Part shown: piece by piece, positions 53,781 to 64,000 of the stretch | Position numbering within the stretch: the first letter of the stretch is position 1 | Layout: every line of letters begins with the position of its first letter | Program-made: the position numbers and the translations under genes | Notes under the pieces: model-generated | Database searches by the model: none | What the model saw: the letters and a program-made list of their open reading frames with translations, nothing else | Told to the model about the DNA's origin: nothing | Assembly (NCBI GenBank): GCA_021234155.1 | Contig: JAJEKV010000091.1 | Location: forward strand, 1,435,501-1,499,500 | Source: Isoetes taiwanensis | Taxonomy: Eukaryota > Streptophyta > Lycopodiopsida > Isoetales > Isoetaceae | DNA length: 64,000 nucleotides | Direction: 5' to 3'

Positions 53781-54720
53781 CGCCACGTAAACATCCATAA
53801 GGCATAATTTTTTGCTACGTGGCAAAAAAATTTGGTCTACAGCATAAAGGGCGATGGTTATTTCCTGCTACAAAAACCATGAACAAAAAAATGATAGTTC
53901 TGATCCAAATCACCGGATCTGCCCTGACAGATCAACGGGCTTCTTACCCATAGAAAATCGTCGGATTTGGATCTTGAAACCTCAGATCCGACCATGTTTT
54001 GGTGCAAGATCCGACTATGGCGAATTTTCTTTCTTTGTGGGAGGGCGAAGCTATGGCATCTGGAAAACATAAAAAAACAAATAAAAATCGACCTCCATAT
54101 CCAGAGCTTTGTGGAGCTTTCGCAGCTTTGCGGACCTCCACAGCCAGAGCTCTGCGTACCTTCTTGAGGCTTCTTGGCGGAGAAGCTCTGGTGGCGCCTC
54201 CTAAGCTCCCGACCAGGTTGGTTTATTGTTTTAAACAAAAGGCTAAAAAACAAGAAAATTCCATTTTGTGGACATTAACGATGTGTAATTCTCCTACTGG
54301 CTAGGCATCTCAAAAGGCTAAAAATCAATAAGCCGACGTATTGTGCTTGATGCTCCACCTTATGTGCTAAGGCACCAGAAAGAATAATAACCATAAAGTT
54401 AAATGCTCTCCAATCTTCAGCTTGAATATGGTCCAAACCTTATTTGTAACCCTAATTAATAGTCTAAAATGCAGGCTATTTGATCTATAATGTTGCACTA
54501 TCAATAAGGACTTACCAAAACCCTCTAGAACTTTCTTTCACAAACTTCATGAGGTAATTATCTGTTGCTAAAATAGAACTGACCTATATATAGCAATTAC
54601 CGTTCTGATCACTATCTTCAAGATAAGAGAAAAAAAATTCCTTTGTCCTAGATCCAGTGTGTTAAATTCGAAGTTATATTTGTACAAATAAAATTCTAGC
54701 ACACCTGCTCAACAATCTGA
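53781..54720. other. Unassigned DNA
   Basis: Open frames on both strands at 53854-54304 overlap one another and are compositionally biased. No gene recognised. Confidence 0.3.
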
Positions 54721-54724
54721 ATCT

Positions 54725-55192
54725 TCAATTCCTCACTTGACACAAATTTGTTACGAAATGATGAATTTTCTGCAGTTTCATGGGCTTGATTCTCTTGCAA
54801 TTGTATTGAGTCCATTTCATTTCTGGCTTCTTGGTCAACCGATGGCCCAATACAGTTTTAGACATAAATGCTAGTGCCTTTGCATCTAGCCTGCTGTTGG
54901 ACATCTGTCTACTCAAGGATAGTTCTGCAACATCCTGAATTTGACCCTAAGTTTTCACATACTTGTCATCTGCTTAAGTCCAACCCATTTTATTAATTGT
55001 CTCTTCTGTTTTTACACACTCTGGCTTAGCCCCAGAGCCACAATTGCAATCTGGGAGCTTCACAGTATTCGGACTACTCGATTCAGACTTAACCTCGTAA
55101 TACTCCTGCTTAACGAGTTTCGAATCTTGATGATCTTGGTAACCCATATATGCTTCACCTTTGTGCAGAAAGTTAATAGGAGTCACAAGCAA
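54725..55192 (-). CDS. Possible exons of an unrecognised protein
   Basis: 55192-54974 reads KLVKQEYYEVKSESSSPNT, LPDCNCGSGAKPECVKTEET. 54880-54700 reads VDQEARNEMDSIQLQENQAH and FVSSEELKIQIVEQ before a possible donor (CAG/GTGTGC at 54707). Acidic, Ser/Glu-rich and protein-like. They could be upstream exons of the FN3 gene or a separate gene. No family recognised. Confidence 0.25.
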
Positions 55193-56306
55193 TAGGTATG
55201 TGTATAGTCTCCAGCTTGTTCTCGTCGCAGTGAGGAAATAGATGAATATGCAGAGTGCGCGCTTAATAGCAGTGACATCTTACGATAATTATGTATAATA
55301 TATATCAATTTCTTCCTAAAGAATCCTATTTCTTGAGTCCAAGCTTCAAAATTCTTGAAATTTTTCCAAATTCTCCACAAGCGTTCTTGCTATCCAATAC
55401 GATATGTCAAACGTCCTTTTCCCGGTGTGTATCTTGATAATCCAGAATATCCATGTAACAATTATAAATCTTGCATTTTAATAAGTACAAACCAAAGTCT
55501 TCCAATGGGCAGCCCTTATTTATCTGATTGAACACAAATGTTATTGTCATTTCAACCAAATAATTGAGGGGTAGATTTGGAGTTTTTCCAAATAGAAAAT
55601 ACACAATAAAAAACAAAGGTCAAAACCCCTTTCCAAAAGGATTAGGAACAAAATAAGAATGTTCCATGAATATTCTAAACCAAAATTAGAATATTCACCC
55701 CATCCACTAAAGGCAACCCAAGAAAAACCAAAAGAAGATTGCCAATTTTTTCTATCCAACGTTAAAAGTTAAGATGTTTGATTTAATTATTATTATTATT
55801 ATTTTATTTTGATTTTATTATTATTATTATTATTTTATTTTGTATTTTTATTTTTATTTTTTTGGAGGGGGGATTCAAATATATTATCTGAAAACTAAAG
55901 ATTACATGCATATGCCAAGTGATATCATCTACCTAAACGCATAACGTTTATATAGGAATAACCACTCGACTATCACGCCAAATCATTATAAGATAAAAAT
56001 GTTTCATGGGCATGAGACACCCACTCCTGTTAAAATGATGCAAGATATTGCTATATCTTATTTTTCAATCATGGACACAGATTAGCTGGATTACTGTATT
56101 CTTGAGGAAACGCCAGTTTCTTCTGTCCCTTCTATATGAGCCAAGCCATCCACCCTTTGTACAGGTTCGCTGCAATTTTCTTTTTAGATTATCATGATGC
56201 AGGATATAGACATAACAAACTCTCCATCTCTAGTCTCTCTTGGGAAATTTAAGGGACCTTCATATATTCCTATAGGGTGTTGTCATATAGTATGAGGTAA
56301 AAAATA
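55193..56306. other. Unassigned DNA with (ATT)n low complexity
   Basis: ATT/TTTTA repeats at 55787-55862. No gene seen. Confidence 0.4.
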
Positions 56307-56365
56307 CTATCTATCTATCTATCTACCTACCTGTCTGCCTACCTGCCTGCCTATCTATCTATCCA
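56307..56365 (+). repeat. (CTAT)/(CTGC) compound microsatellite
   Basis: CTAT repeats change to CTAC, CTGT, CTGC and back to CTAT over 59 bp. Confidence 0.9.
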
Positions 56366-56399
56366 TCCCTAAAAATGGTGCTCTAGATACTTCCTTCAA

Positions 56400-57330
56400 T
56401 TTATTTCAAATTGAATGGATATCCATGCACTGAATGAAACAATGCTCAATCATCTTCTACGCTTGGCCACACATTGGACAGATTGATGAGATATAGTGCC
56501 TGAATTTGTTGATCACTGTGTTAACCCTGACCAATCTGTGTAAAATTTGCCACAATAATGTCGATACTTTTGGCACCATGTGATTCTTCGAGACCCATTT
56601 CCATACCTGAATCACATGATTTTTTTCTAAAGCTATACCCGATTGCAAAGGGAGAGGTGTAATTTCATTTCGTTGCAATATCATGTACACCTTTGAAACG
56701 AAATGCTTTCTTTTAAGATCCTTACGTAGCAAGCAAACACCACCAACTTGAGGGTAAGCAAATAAAGGAGCGATGACCAAATCCCAAACCCAATTTAAAC
56801 TCCATTTGAAGTGATTCTCAAGAACGTTGTATTTCTCAAAAGTACCAATCCCCAATGCAAGAGATCCCTGCTGCATCTATCTGGGATTGTTTTTCCCGCA
56901 ATCGAGAACAATGGCACATTTCCTTTATTTATTTCCACCTGCAACCACCATAAAGGCATGGAGCATGGAGATTGAAGTGCAATTTATAATATCTAAATGC
57001 CAAAGATCTTTCACTGTCTCCCATGCTTTACTTTAAGAAAACCCACACAAGGAGTTTGTTTGTAAGAGCGCCCAAGGCAAATCTAAGAGCAATGAATCAA
57101 TGACTGATACACTCTCCAATATCATCTTTAAAGTCTAAAATCAGGCATCCGAGACTCCATGCATTTATTCTAAGCAACTTTAACATCTAGTCCCTCCTCA
57201 TTGCTTCCCCAAATAAGTCTCATACCATTTTGACAATTCCACCAACTTTGATTCCGTGCCAACAACACTAGTGCAGCATAAATATGAGTGCCGCTTAATA
57301 CTGGTTTGGCTACCACTATCCTACTTGCCA
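56400..57330 (-). mobile_element. LINE-D fragment with zf-RVT domain
   Basis: MASRIVVAKPVLSGTHIYAA (57331-57270) and WWNCQNGMRLIWGSNEEG are the post-RT region. A 139-codon frame (56876-56457) reads WSLNWVWDLVIAPLFAYPQVG, WKWVSKNHMVPKVSTLLWQI, LHRLVRVNTVINKFRH and CPMCGQA, stop, KMIEHCFIQC: the zf-RVT finger. The RT core is absent. A shorter copy lies at 45680-46110. Confidence 0.85.
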
Positions 57331-57364
57331 TTGAGAGACTTACAGACATTCAAAAAGGGTGAGT

Positions 57365-58095
57365 AGACACATGTTGATAACACACTGAAAGAATATAATG
57401 CGAAAATGAAAATACAATTCCAGGATAAGTATGCAGATACATTCACACGAACTATCATAGCAGAAATGGGAAACTGGGAATGGGGAGAGCATAAGGCAGA
57501 CGAGAATGGGAACATGCTTAATGACATAATGGTGAAGGTGGCAACAGAGGTCTTCGGAAAACGAAAAAGGCCCAGGAGGAGCAATGCTTTCAAGGCCTCT
57601 GTATGGTATGACAAGGAATGCAGGGAAACAAAAAAGAACAGTCAGAGCGCATATAGGAAAAGAGACATATCAAACAGAAAGGGCGGCATACCTAAGAATG
57701 CTGAAGTCAAAGTGCAACAAAAGTTTGGTACAACATCGATGGGATTTGGCTAAAATGCTGAAAAAGCAACCCCGGAATTTCTGGAAGGGATTTAAAGGAA
57801 AGGGAGAGGGGAATAGGAAAAGTGAGAATACACAGAACAATATCGGAGCAACCGGATGAGAGAAGTACCTTGAAAAACTCTATAAGACGGGGGCATCTCC
57901 AATACCAATACCCTCACTGCAGGAGATGGATAAACCGTGCTTCAGCATGCAGGAAGTAATGATAGCACTGAATAGGATGGCAAATAACAAAGCCCCAGAT
58001 CTTTACAGACTGACTATGGAGTTACTAAAATATGCGGATACAGTAATTGGGAGACAGGTTACCGACATTTTCAATGGCATAATCATCTAAGCAAT
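57365..58095 (+). mobile_element. LINE-E fragment (EN-RT linker and RT fingers)
   Basis: ETKKNSQSAYRKRD and WYDKECRETKK fit the region between endonuclease and RT. Later frames read EKYLEKLYKTGASPIPIPSL and MIALNRMANNKAPDLYRLTM with ELLKYA (57960-58032), the KAPGxDGIxxELLK block with PDLY. It is truncated at 58095. It starts about 35 bp after the minus-strand LINE-D, so the two lie back to back. Confidence 0.8.
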
Positions 58096-58099
58096 CTTA

Positions 58100-58590
58100 T
58101 AAGGACATTGTATAATTTTGGTAGACGTTCGAGCCTCCGTATTTCATTTTCTAAAACCTTAGTGAACTCCCATAGAGGTTCAAGCCCTCGTATTCCGAAC
58201 CTTAGGCGAGCTCGCTTTTATATATAAAAATCATAGGCGGCCCCAATCATAAATGACTAACCAAATGTATTCACACAAGCATATATACACGAGAGGCAAC
58301 TCCGGCCAGCAAGAGATGTTGGATAGGTATATTCTGAGTTGTGGTGACCTCTAACCGTAAATAAGGATCCTCCTCCCACAGGTTGAGGTACACATTTAAC
58401 AAGATTTATATACTACTATAAGATTTCGAACAAATGTACTTATTAGTATTGATTTCATATATGTATTATACAACAGTAAATATAGGAGGAAAAAAGGCTC
58501 TCGCTATCCTATATTGTTCCATGTATGAATATGCACCCAAACAAAAGGAGTTTTAGGAGGATTTTAAGTTTTGAAGATTAAAGATTGTGA
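58100..58590. mobile_element. Dispersed TIR/LTR-like element, copy 2
   Basis: TTCACACAAGCATATATACACG, AGATGTTGGATAGGTATATTC, AAGATTTCGAACAAATGTAC, TATGAATATGCACCCAAACA and GGAGTTTTAGGAGGATTT match 40035-40425 in order. The ends are more diverged than in copy 1. Confidence 0.6.
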
Positions 58591-58599
58591 TATAATATA

Positions 58600-58960
58600 T
58601 AGTTTTTTTTTTATTTTTTTCTATAAAGGACGTTAAACTTTATTCAGTATCCCAAGAAAGTACATGCATACTTGCAAAGGCAGGGTTAAAATCTCAGCAA
58701 ACAAAGATAATCCACTGAGTGTAGCAATCCGCCTATGCAAGAGATGATATACCCAAAAATTCCTCAAAAATCAAGCGTTTCTTCTCAGGAGCAAGCTGCG
58801 AACATAGATATGCATTTACCAACTATCTTGTGCCTCGTGAAGAACTTGGTCAACAACAATTGTTAAGCTTTTAAAAACACACCATCACCACCTTTTCCAG
58901 ATAGGTCACCTCATTTAGTGTGGTGCCACCTCATCGTATTCCTAAAACCAGTACCTGATT
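58600..58960 (-). mobile_element. 3' end of a retrotransposed sequence (poly-A and AATAAA on minus strand)
   Basis: Minus-strand reading ends ACTGAATAAAGTTTAACGTC CTTTATAG then an A-rich run (58622-58602). The AATAAA signal 17-25 bp before an A tail marks a processed 3' end. It may belong to the LINE-F fragment at 59570-60345. Confidence 0.5.
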
Positions 58961-59569
58961 TATTTGAATTTACTTCTTGATACTTACTACCGATTTATAT
59001 GTATATATAAATTCATATAACGAAAATCAAGCTATCAGAAACAAGGGAGCAATATTTTGCCCCCTTTTTCCCTGATGTGCTTGGCTCCATCAAGGCACAC
59101 AAGGTGGCTGCCTCAACCTCATATCAACGTGCCAGTTGTGAAGCTTGGCAGAACAAGAAGGTTGATTAGATCTTTTTAGGTTTCAAGAAAGGTACGGCTT
59201 TATTTTGTTGCTCCATATTTCTATTAAGAAGAAGCATAGTTTTATGCCATAGAATGCTTAAGGCTTCTACAAAAGACTTATTTCGGCAAAGAATTGCTTA
59301 TAGCCATTGAGCTTGTCTATGGCCATGCATTAGCTGCAATTTTTGTGCAATCGGCTCACGGGCCAAATAAAGTTTTGATTGTCGATCTATTTCATTGTTT
59401 TAAACACAATTTCAAATACGATATGTTTTAGTATCGTAAATCTTTGTTTTGAGTATAAGCTGTCGTTTCCACTGTTGTTCTATGTTTTGATAGATTTCAA
59501 AACTATGTTCACTTTGGAAGACCTAACTTCCATTCTGTGATGTAGGCCACTGACACGTGTCAATACTAA
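58961..59569. other. Unassigned DNA
   Basis: No feature recognised; may be the rest of the retrotransposed unit. Confidence 0.3.
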
Positions 59570-60345
59570 AATACATGCCAGACCAAAAATGCGACCCTGT
59601 TTCTATAGCTGGAACCCATCCCTCATTTTCAACTCAAGTGTAACCCCTTCTTCTAGAGCTGCCAAAAGTGACTGTGATAATCCTTCTGCTACAATATCAA
59701 ATAAAAATGGTGCAAGTGGGCATCCTTGTCTAATACCCCTGTTTATATCAAAATAGAGGAAATCTCACAAAAAAAATAATTATGGATACCTTGACGACTT
59801 CGACAACTTCATTACAACGTCGTTGAACTTTTGTCCACAACCAAAGGCCATCAACTTCTCCAAAAATGACCAGCTGACACTGTCAGATATATGACCTTTT
59901 GATGGGTCTTCCTTGCCCAATAAAGACCTTCAAAAGCAGCTGTAATATTACTAAGGATAGTTTTGTTTGGAATAGAGCATGATGGAACATTTGATATATG
60001 ATCTATTAAAACAGACTTTATCCTTTCCACATATCTTTTTGTAATGATTTTATAAAATGAAGACAGGAGAGTAACAGGTCTCCAATCATTTATCTTCTTT
60101 GGCTCCTTCATTTTAGAGATTAGCATGATGCACCCATATTTAGCTTGTCATATCTGCTTGTAAAAATTCTATATAAGCCCTCTACACAAAAGATTGTATC
60201 CAGTCCCAGTGCTCCTAAAAAAATTCCACTAGAACTTCATCCATTCCTATGCATTTATTTTTGGCCAAAGGAAAGACTGCCTCACTCAAATCTCTTAGAG
60301 ATGATGGTTGTCTAAGTTGTTCTTTTATGCTGGAATACTTTAGCT
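59570..60345 (-). mobile_element. LINE-F reverse-transcriptase fragment
   Basis: The minus-strand frames read KINDWRPVTLLSSFYKIITK, NKTILSNITAAFEGLYWARK, then LYFDINRGIRQGCPLAPFLF (59757-59700) and IVAEGLSQSLLAALEEGV. These are RT blocks in the right order. The A block near 59870 is degraded, and the YADD motif is absent. Several stops. Confidence 0.85.
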
Positions 60346-60534
60346 ACTATCTTTGATAAAATCATCTCCTAAAACAATTCTGGCTATCCTCCCTCTATTT
60401 TGCTCCTCTAAAAAAAAACCAGTATGTTCATCTCCTTCCAGTATGTTCTTCTGAAATCTTATAGTATTTTGCAAATCTTGTTATACACTATAACAAATTC
60501 TATACATCCATATCCCACAAACGAGGAACTTTGT

Positions 60535-60665
60535 GTACGGTATAGATTAAGGAATAAGGGGTGAATATGCCTATCCAACAGCTCTTGCTGCCCTACGACA
60601 CCCCCCGTGTGAATATGCACCCAAACAAAAGGGGGTTTAAGGGGGAATTTAATTTTAAACATGTT
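60535..60665. mobile_element. Dispersed TIR element, copy 3 (short, rearranged)
   Basis: GTGTGAATATGCACCCAAAC and AAAGGGGGTTTAAGGGGG match the right end of copy 1. The adjacent GAATATGCCTATCCAACAGCTC is the reverse complement of the left-internal segment (GTTGGATAGGCATATTC), so the left end is present in inverted order with most of the middle lost. Confidence 0.6.
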
Positions 60666-60730
60666 TAATGTAATGGCTTGTGTTAATTAATGTTAATAGT
60701 AGTTATGTTGGTTGTTATATTAGAAAAAAA

Positions 60731-60751
60731 TTTGGGCCCTTCGGGCCAAAA
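60731..60751. other. Small hairpin with TTCG-type loop
   Basis: TTTGGGCCC-TTC-GGGCC-AAA, flanked by A runs on both sides. Stable as RNA, no assigned role. Confidence 0.4.
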
Positions 60752-61082
60752 AAATAACAAACATAGATAAACTCTGAGGTAAACAAAAAAATAAAAATCA
60801 AAATAAAATGAAAAATCATGTTCATAGTGAGAAAGCCATATTCAAATCCCAAAGTACTCTAAAATACTCAAAGCCCAAGATTTATCAAAGAGAATACAAG
60901 CTTATTCCAAGCTATGAATTTGGCATAATCTAAACATATATAAAGCAGTTGGGTTTTTTGTTTGAACCTAATATTTTTTCGCCAAGAAAATCTGTGAAGG
61001 AGACACGTGTAAAACTTCCTTAAAAAAATAACCAAAAAACAGAGAAATAGGCTAGGGCCATTAATAGTCTATCCGATATAGG

Positions 61083-61300
61083 CTCACTTGCTGCAGCCAT
61101 AATCATTGCAGCCATCGAATTTGATCTGCCGAGCAGCTATGTCGTAAGCTATGGCGGCTTCCGTCGCTGTGGCAAAAGATTCAAGCCATAACCCAACCCT
61201 TTGCCTTGATCCCTAATCTCTCGTCCATTTGCCCGATGGGCGCAGCCTTTATTTCCCTCGAAAATGCCTGTTAATTGGCCATGTTCGCCCTTCGTCGCCT
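61083..61300 (-). pseudogene. AP2/ERF DNA-binding domain, decayed
   Basis: The minus strand reads LTGIFEGNKGCAHRANGREI, RDQGKG, then after a one-base shift WLESFATATEAAIAYDIAAR and QIKF. This follows the AP2 order: GVxx...GKWxAEIRDxGKxxRxWLGTFxTAxEAAxAYDxAA. The WLG motif has become WLE, and the frame is broken at about 61190. AP2/ERF proteins are plant transcription factors. A weak upstream frame at 61688-61903 (SAPNEVEISISVVAVTAPS) could be its 5' part. Confidence 0.65.
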
Positions 61301-62240
61301 TAGTTTGAATGAGACAAAGATTCTTCCTTACATTTAACGTAGCATTGGTCTTTCAAAGTTTTTGCTTCCCTCAAGGCCAAATTGATCGGCAGAGACTTTG
61401 CTTTTTGACAAATGGCCAGATTTTTCGCCCAAACCGACTCTCTCGCCGGATTGAACCAAACAAGAATTATTCCAAAAGGGCAAAACAGGGATTCAAATTC
61501 GCTTGGGAGTGACTAAATCAACTCAACACCGCAGAGTTTCGGATTCTCAACTATTTTCGATCTTGGCTTTGCGCTTTCTCCTTATAAAATGCACGGTTGA
61601 TTATTCATTTGCAATATAAGTGGCATCCGAAATTGCAAGCCTCAGAAGATCAACCTGGATTTGCCAGGCGAGTATGAGGAAGATCATCTAAAATGCTGCA
61701 ACCTCGCAAACAGAGGGCCGCAAATAGCAAAGCATTGAAAAACAAACTGGAGCGTACAGAGACATTCGACGCAAACCTAAACTTGGAGCTGTTACGGCGA
61801 CCACCGAAATGCTGATCTCAACTTCGTTTGGAGCAGATTTGCGCTTCAGTTCCAAGCTCTGCCACTCCTCCATCACCATGAACCTTGGCCGCCTTGGCCA
61901 CAAAAAACATTCGGAATAAAATCTATTATTTCAAACTTCTCAAAGATTATTTCCCAAGCATCTCAAAGATGGTAATGAAGGATAAAGAATGTTTGACGGA
62001 TCCACAGCTGGAATCCAAATTCGCAGAGGGGAAGCTCAAAACAATGGCTTGGCTAAGCCAAAGAACTGTTGGGCGGAGGAATCCACTCCAAACGCTCTGG
62101 CATACCGTCGGTATAGCATCTCCGCCATGCAATGTAATGAAATTGTTCAAACCTAAAAACAATTAACATCAAAGCTTTTGGAAAAGAATAAACAATAAAG
62201 ACAAAAATAGCAAGTGAGATAATGCCACTTTTACGAGGTC
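61301..62240. other. Possible 5' remains of the AP2/ERF gene
   Basis: Overlapping frames on both strands (61309-61512 plus, 61688-61903 minus, 61885-62166 plus) cannot be assigned. The GC content is higher than the neighbours. Confidence 0.25.
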
Positions 62241-62460
62241 ACAATAAATTACGCTGACATCCCACATGTAGCATTAAATGTGATTAATGTACGTGGCAAA
62301 ATATAGGTCATTTAGACAGCGGCTAAACATAGATTTTTTTTCCCACCTATTGCCATGTCACAATGTGGCATTAAATGCAATTAATATTTGCAACTGCCAC
62401 CTCATCACATATCATTGTTTGCAATTAATATACGCGATTTGAGGTGGCATTGTGAGGACC
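62240..62460. repeat. Cluster of direct and inverted repeats (GTGGCATTAAATGCAATTAA)
   Basis: GGCATTAAATGCAATTAATAT (62369), a variant GTAGCATTAAATGTGATTAATG (62266) and TTGCAATTAATATACG (62418) are repeats. GCCACCTCA (62397) and TGAGGTGGC (62440) form an inverted pair. MITE-like, no coding content. Confidence 0.5.
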
Positions 62461-62466
62461 GCCGAT

Positions 62467-62688
62467 CTAAAAATCTAAACCAAACTTGTGGCATTCAAGA
62501 ACTTTTTCCATGAGCTTATAGAACGCTTTCGATGATACATTTGAGACATTGTGAAGGTTTTTGCACGAACCCAATTTGGGTTTTTCTTTGGCCCGTGGAA
62601 CTTCGATGGGATTATTTCTTTTTGACAATGATGGTCCACCATAATTCGGGATGATACTGTCCGCTTGCCAAATTTCGTGGGAAATCAA
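62467..62688 (-). CDS. Unrecognised 73-codon frame
   Basis: Reads EKPKLGSCKNLHNVSNVSSK and AFYKLMEKVLECHKFGLDF. Protein-like, but no family is recognised and no splice context is clear. Confidence 0.2.
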   Translation of the reverse strand: MISHEIWQADSIIPNYGGPSLSKRNNPIEVPRAKEKPKLGSCKNLHNVSNVSSKAFYKLMEKVLECHKFGLDF

Positions 62689-63468
62689 TCTCTTTAATAT
62701 TTTCGTGTGAGCCTTTTGTGTGTTATAGTCCGCACAACTCTAGCATCTTTATGTGTCTTTGGTTTCATTTTTCCGCTTCTTAATGGCCACGATGTCATCC
62801 TAATTCAGCAAGTATAAATGCATGTGTTTTGGGCTCTATGGCGTAAGGTAAAGCCCTTGATTTATACATTACGTAGGCAAAATGGTGGCATATTTTTGTG
62901 TTTTATCTCTTGCTTCGAGCCTATTGTGTTAGTTCATATTTTCCATTTTAATATTGTAGGTATTGTGTGTGCATGCAGACGCCCAAGCATTCTCATAAAG
63001 ATGTAAGAATGTTTGTGTTCGTGGAATCTCATCCATTTCCTCGCTTGTTCCGAATTTCTTGCATTTCATGATGTAGAAACCTCAGTTATACATGTTGCAT
63101 TAAAAGAATTTAGAGCACGGAAAATGGTATAGGAGCTAATACAATCTATCCATTTGATTTAAGTGCTAATACAATCTATGTATTTGATTTATCGAAATAC
63201 TTTGTCCGTGGTTGTCATGATCAAAATATGCTGAGTTCCCAGTAGGCAGCCGTCTTTAACAACTAGAAGTTTTCACGGGAAGCCTTAATCAAAGGCCTGG
63301 AGAGCACTGAAATTTTAAAGATCTAAACGAGTTTCAAATACTAAATCCAAAATTCAATTGTGGGGAAGCTCCAGCCTTGATGTGCGGGCACCGAACACAA
63401 GGCAACAAAATGCAGTTCAAATTTTGCATGTTCTAGCATGTATAGACGAGTTGGGGAAGAGAAACGTT
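62689..63468. other. Unassigned DNA
   Basis: No feature seen apart from a short repeat AGTGCTAATACAATCTATG (63135 and 63160 areas). Confidence 0.3.
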
Positions 63469-63510
63469 CGCGGCGGCCGCTAGGCCGCCGCGATAAGTTT
63501 CTTGTACTAG
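63469..63510 (+). repeat. 10-bp perfect GC hairpin followed by CTAGT (Helitron-end-like)
   Basis: CGCGGCGGCC (63469-63478), loop GCTA, GGCCGCCGCG (63483-63492), then ATAAGTTTCTTGTA and CTAGT (63507-63511). Helitron 3' ends have a short GC hairpin about 10-12 bases before CTRR followed by T. Here the gap is 14. No Helitron 5' TC end or Rep/helicase gene was found in the window. Confidence 0.35.
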
Positions 63511-64000
63511 TAATAGTACTCATTGATGCGACACTGCATTAAGTCATTTTTATAATGTGCTAATCACTTCTGCTTCCTACACAGGCAAAGATACATTCAT
63601 GTACATTTGTTATCGTCGAACAAGATTTGCATACATCATAGTTGATTGTAAGGGCATGAGAAACCTAACTTGGGCATTTCTGTAAGCCTACACTATTACC
63701 TGTTGTTACTGTTCCAATAGCTAGAAGTACCAACAATTGCCATTTCTCATGTTCGAGAACTAGGCTGCCGGAATTCTAAAAGGAAGGAACCAGATCTGCA
63801 GATATCATTCCTAGTATACGTGAAATATGCAAGCTTCCAAATTTTGATACATATCTGATGCTGCAAACCATGCTTAACCAAAAATCCACCGATGTACATT
63901 TGTTAGCATCCATATGGTACAACATGAAATAAGATATGATGGGCTTGGAAGAGGTATTTAGTAATTGATGAAAAGGTTATGCTTAATCACAGTAAATGAA
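63511..64000. other. Unassigned DNA at the window edge
   Basis: No gene or repeat recognised. Confidence 0.3.

Noticed and set aside
53854-54304. Overlapping frames on both strands of 65-131 codons
   Set aside because: Mutually overlapping, biased composition and no recognisable domain.
61885-62166. 93-codon plus-strand frame
   Set aside because: Overlaps a minus-strand frame next to the AP2-like relic; neither has recognisable motifs, so no call was made.

Overview
The window is nuclear DNA of a land plant: split genes with GT-AG introns, plant gene families (lectin receptor kinase, GDSL lipase, callose synthase, isopropylmalate isomerase, AP2/ERF, NYN-LOTUS protein), chromovirus-type Ty3/gypsy elements, MULE and PIF/Harbinger transposons and many plant LINEs. 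The very low gene density and the number of old, broken transposons suggest a large-genome plant, possibly a fern or other seed-free plant. I cannot name the species.

Layout. 1-2.2 kb: minus-strand MULE transposase gene with readable exons. 2.3-3.1 kb: GC-rich minisatellite. 3.1-6.3 kb: Ty3/gypsy pol remnant. 6.3-9.2 kb: repeats and unassigned DNA. 9.2-11.9 kb: lectin receptor kinase pseudogene, whose 3' end is split by an almost complete 4.07-kb LINE (family A, 11.92-15.99 kb). 18.7-20.2 kb: three unrelated host-gene fragments side by side (callose synthase, LeuD-type isopropylmalate isomerase, kinase 3' end). 20.4-23.2 kb: LINE tail, a chromodomain with LTR (carrying a tRNA-like segment) and a second LTR start. 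23.2-29.3 kb: minus-strand L1-type LINE (family B). 33.2-36.5 kb: NYN plus triple-LOTUS RNA-binding gene, the best candidate for a working gene. 36.8-42.3 kb: tandemly duplicated GDSL lipase genes, both damaged. 42.5-48.5 kb: LINE fragments and a Harbinger transposase pseudogene. 50.0-51.0 kb: exons of a fibronectin-III protein. 56.4-60.7 kb: more LINE fragments and a dispersed terminal-inverted-repeat element. 61.1-61.3 kb: decayed AP2/ERF domain.

Most genes here are relics. The most informative signals are (i) a stem-loop at LINE-A 3' ends whose outer stem differs in sequence between copies but still pairs, (ii) the cluster of captured gene fragments at 18.7-20.2 kb, (iii) two LINE insertions each dated by an empty paralogous site in the same window, and (iv) a tRNA-like sequence inside an LTR. 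All reading was by eye; no alignment or database search was run.
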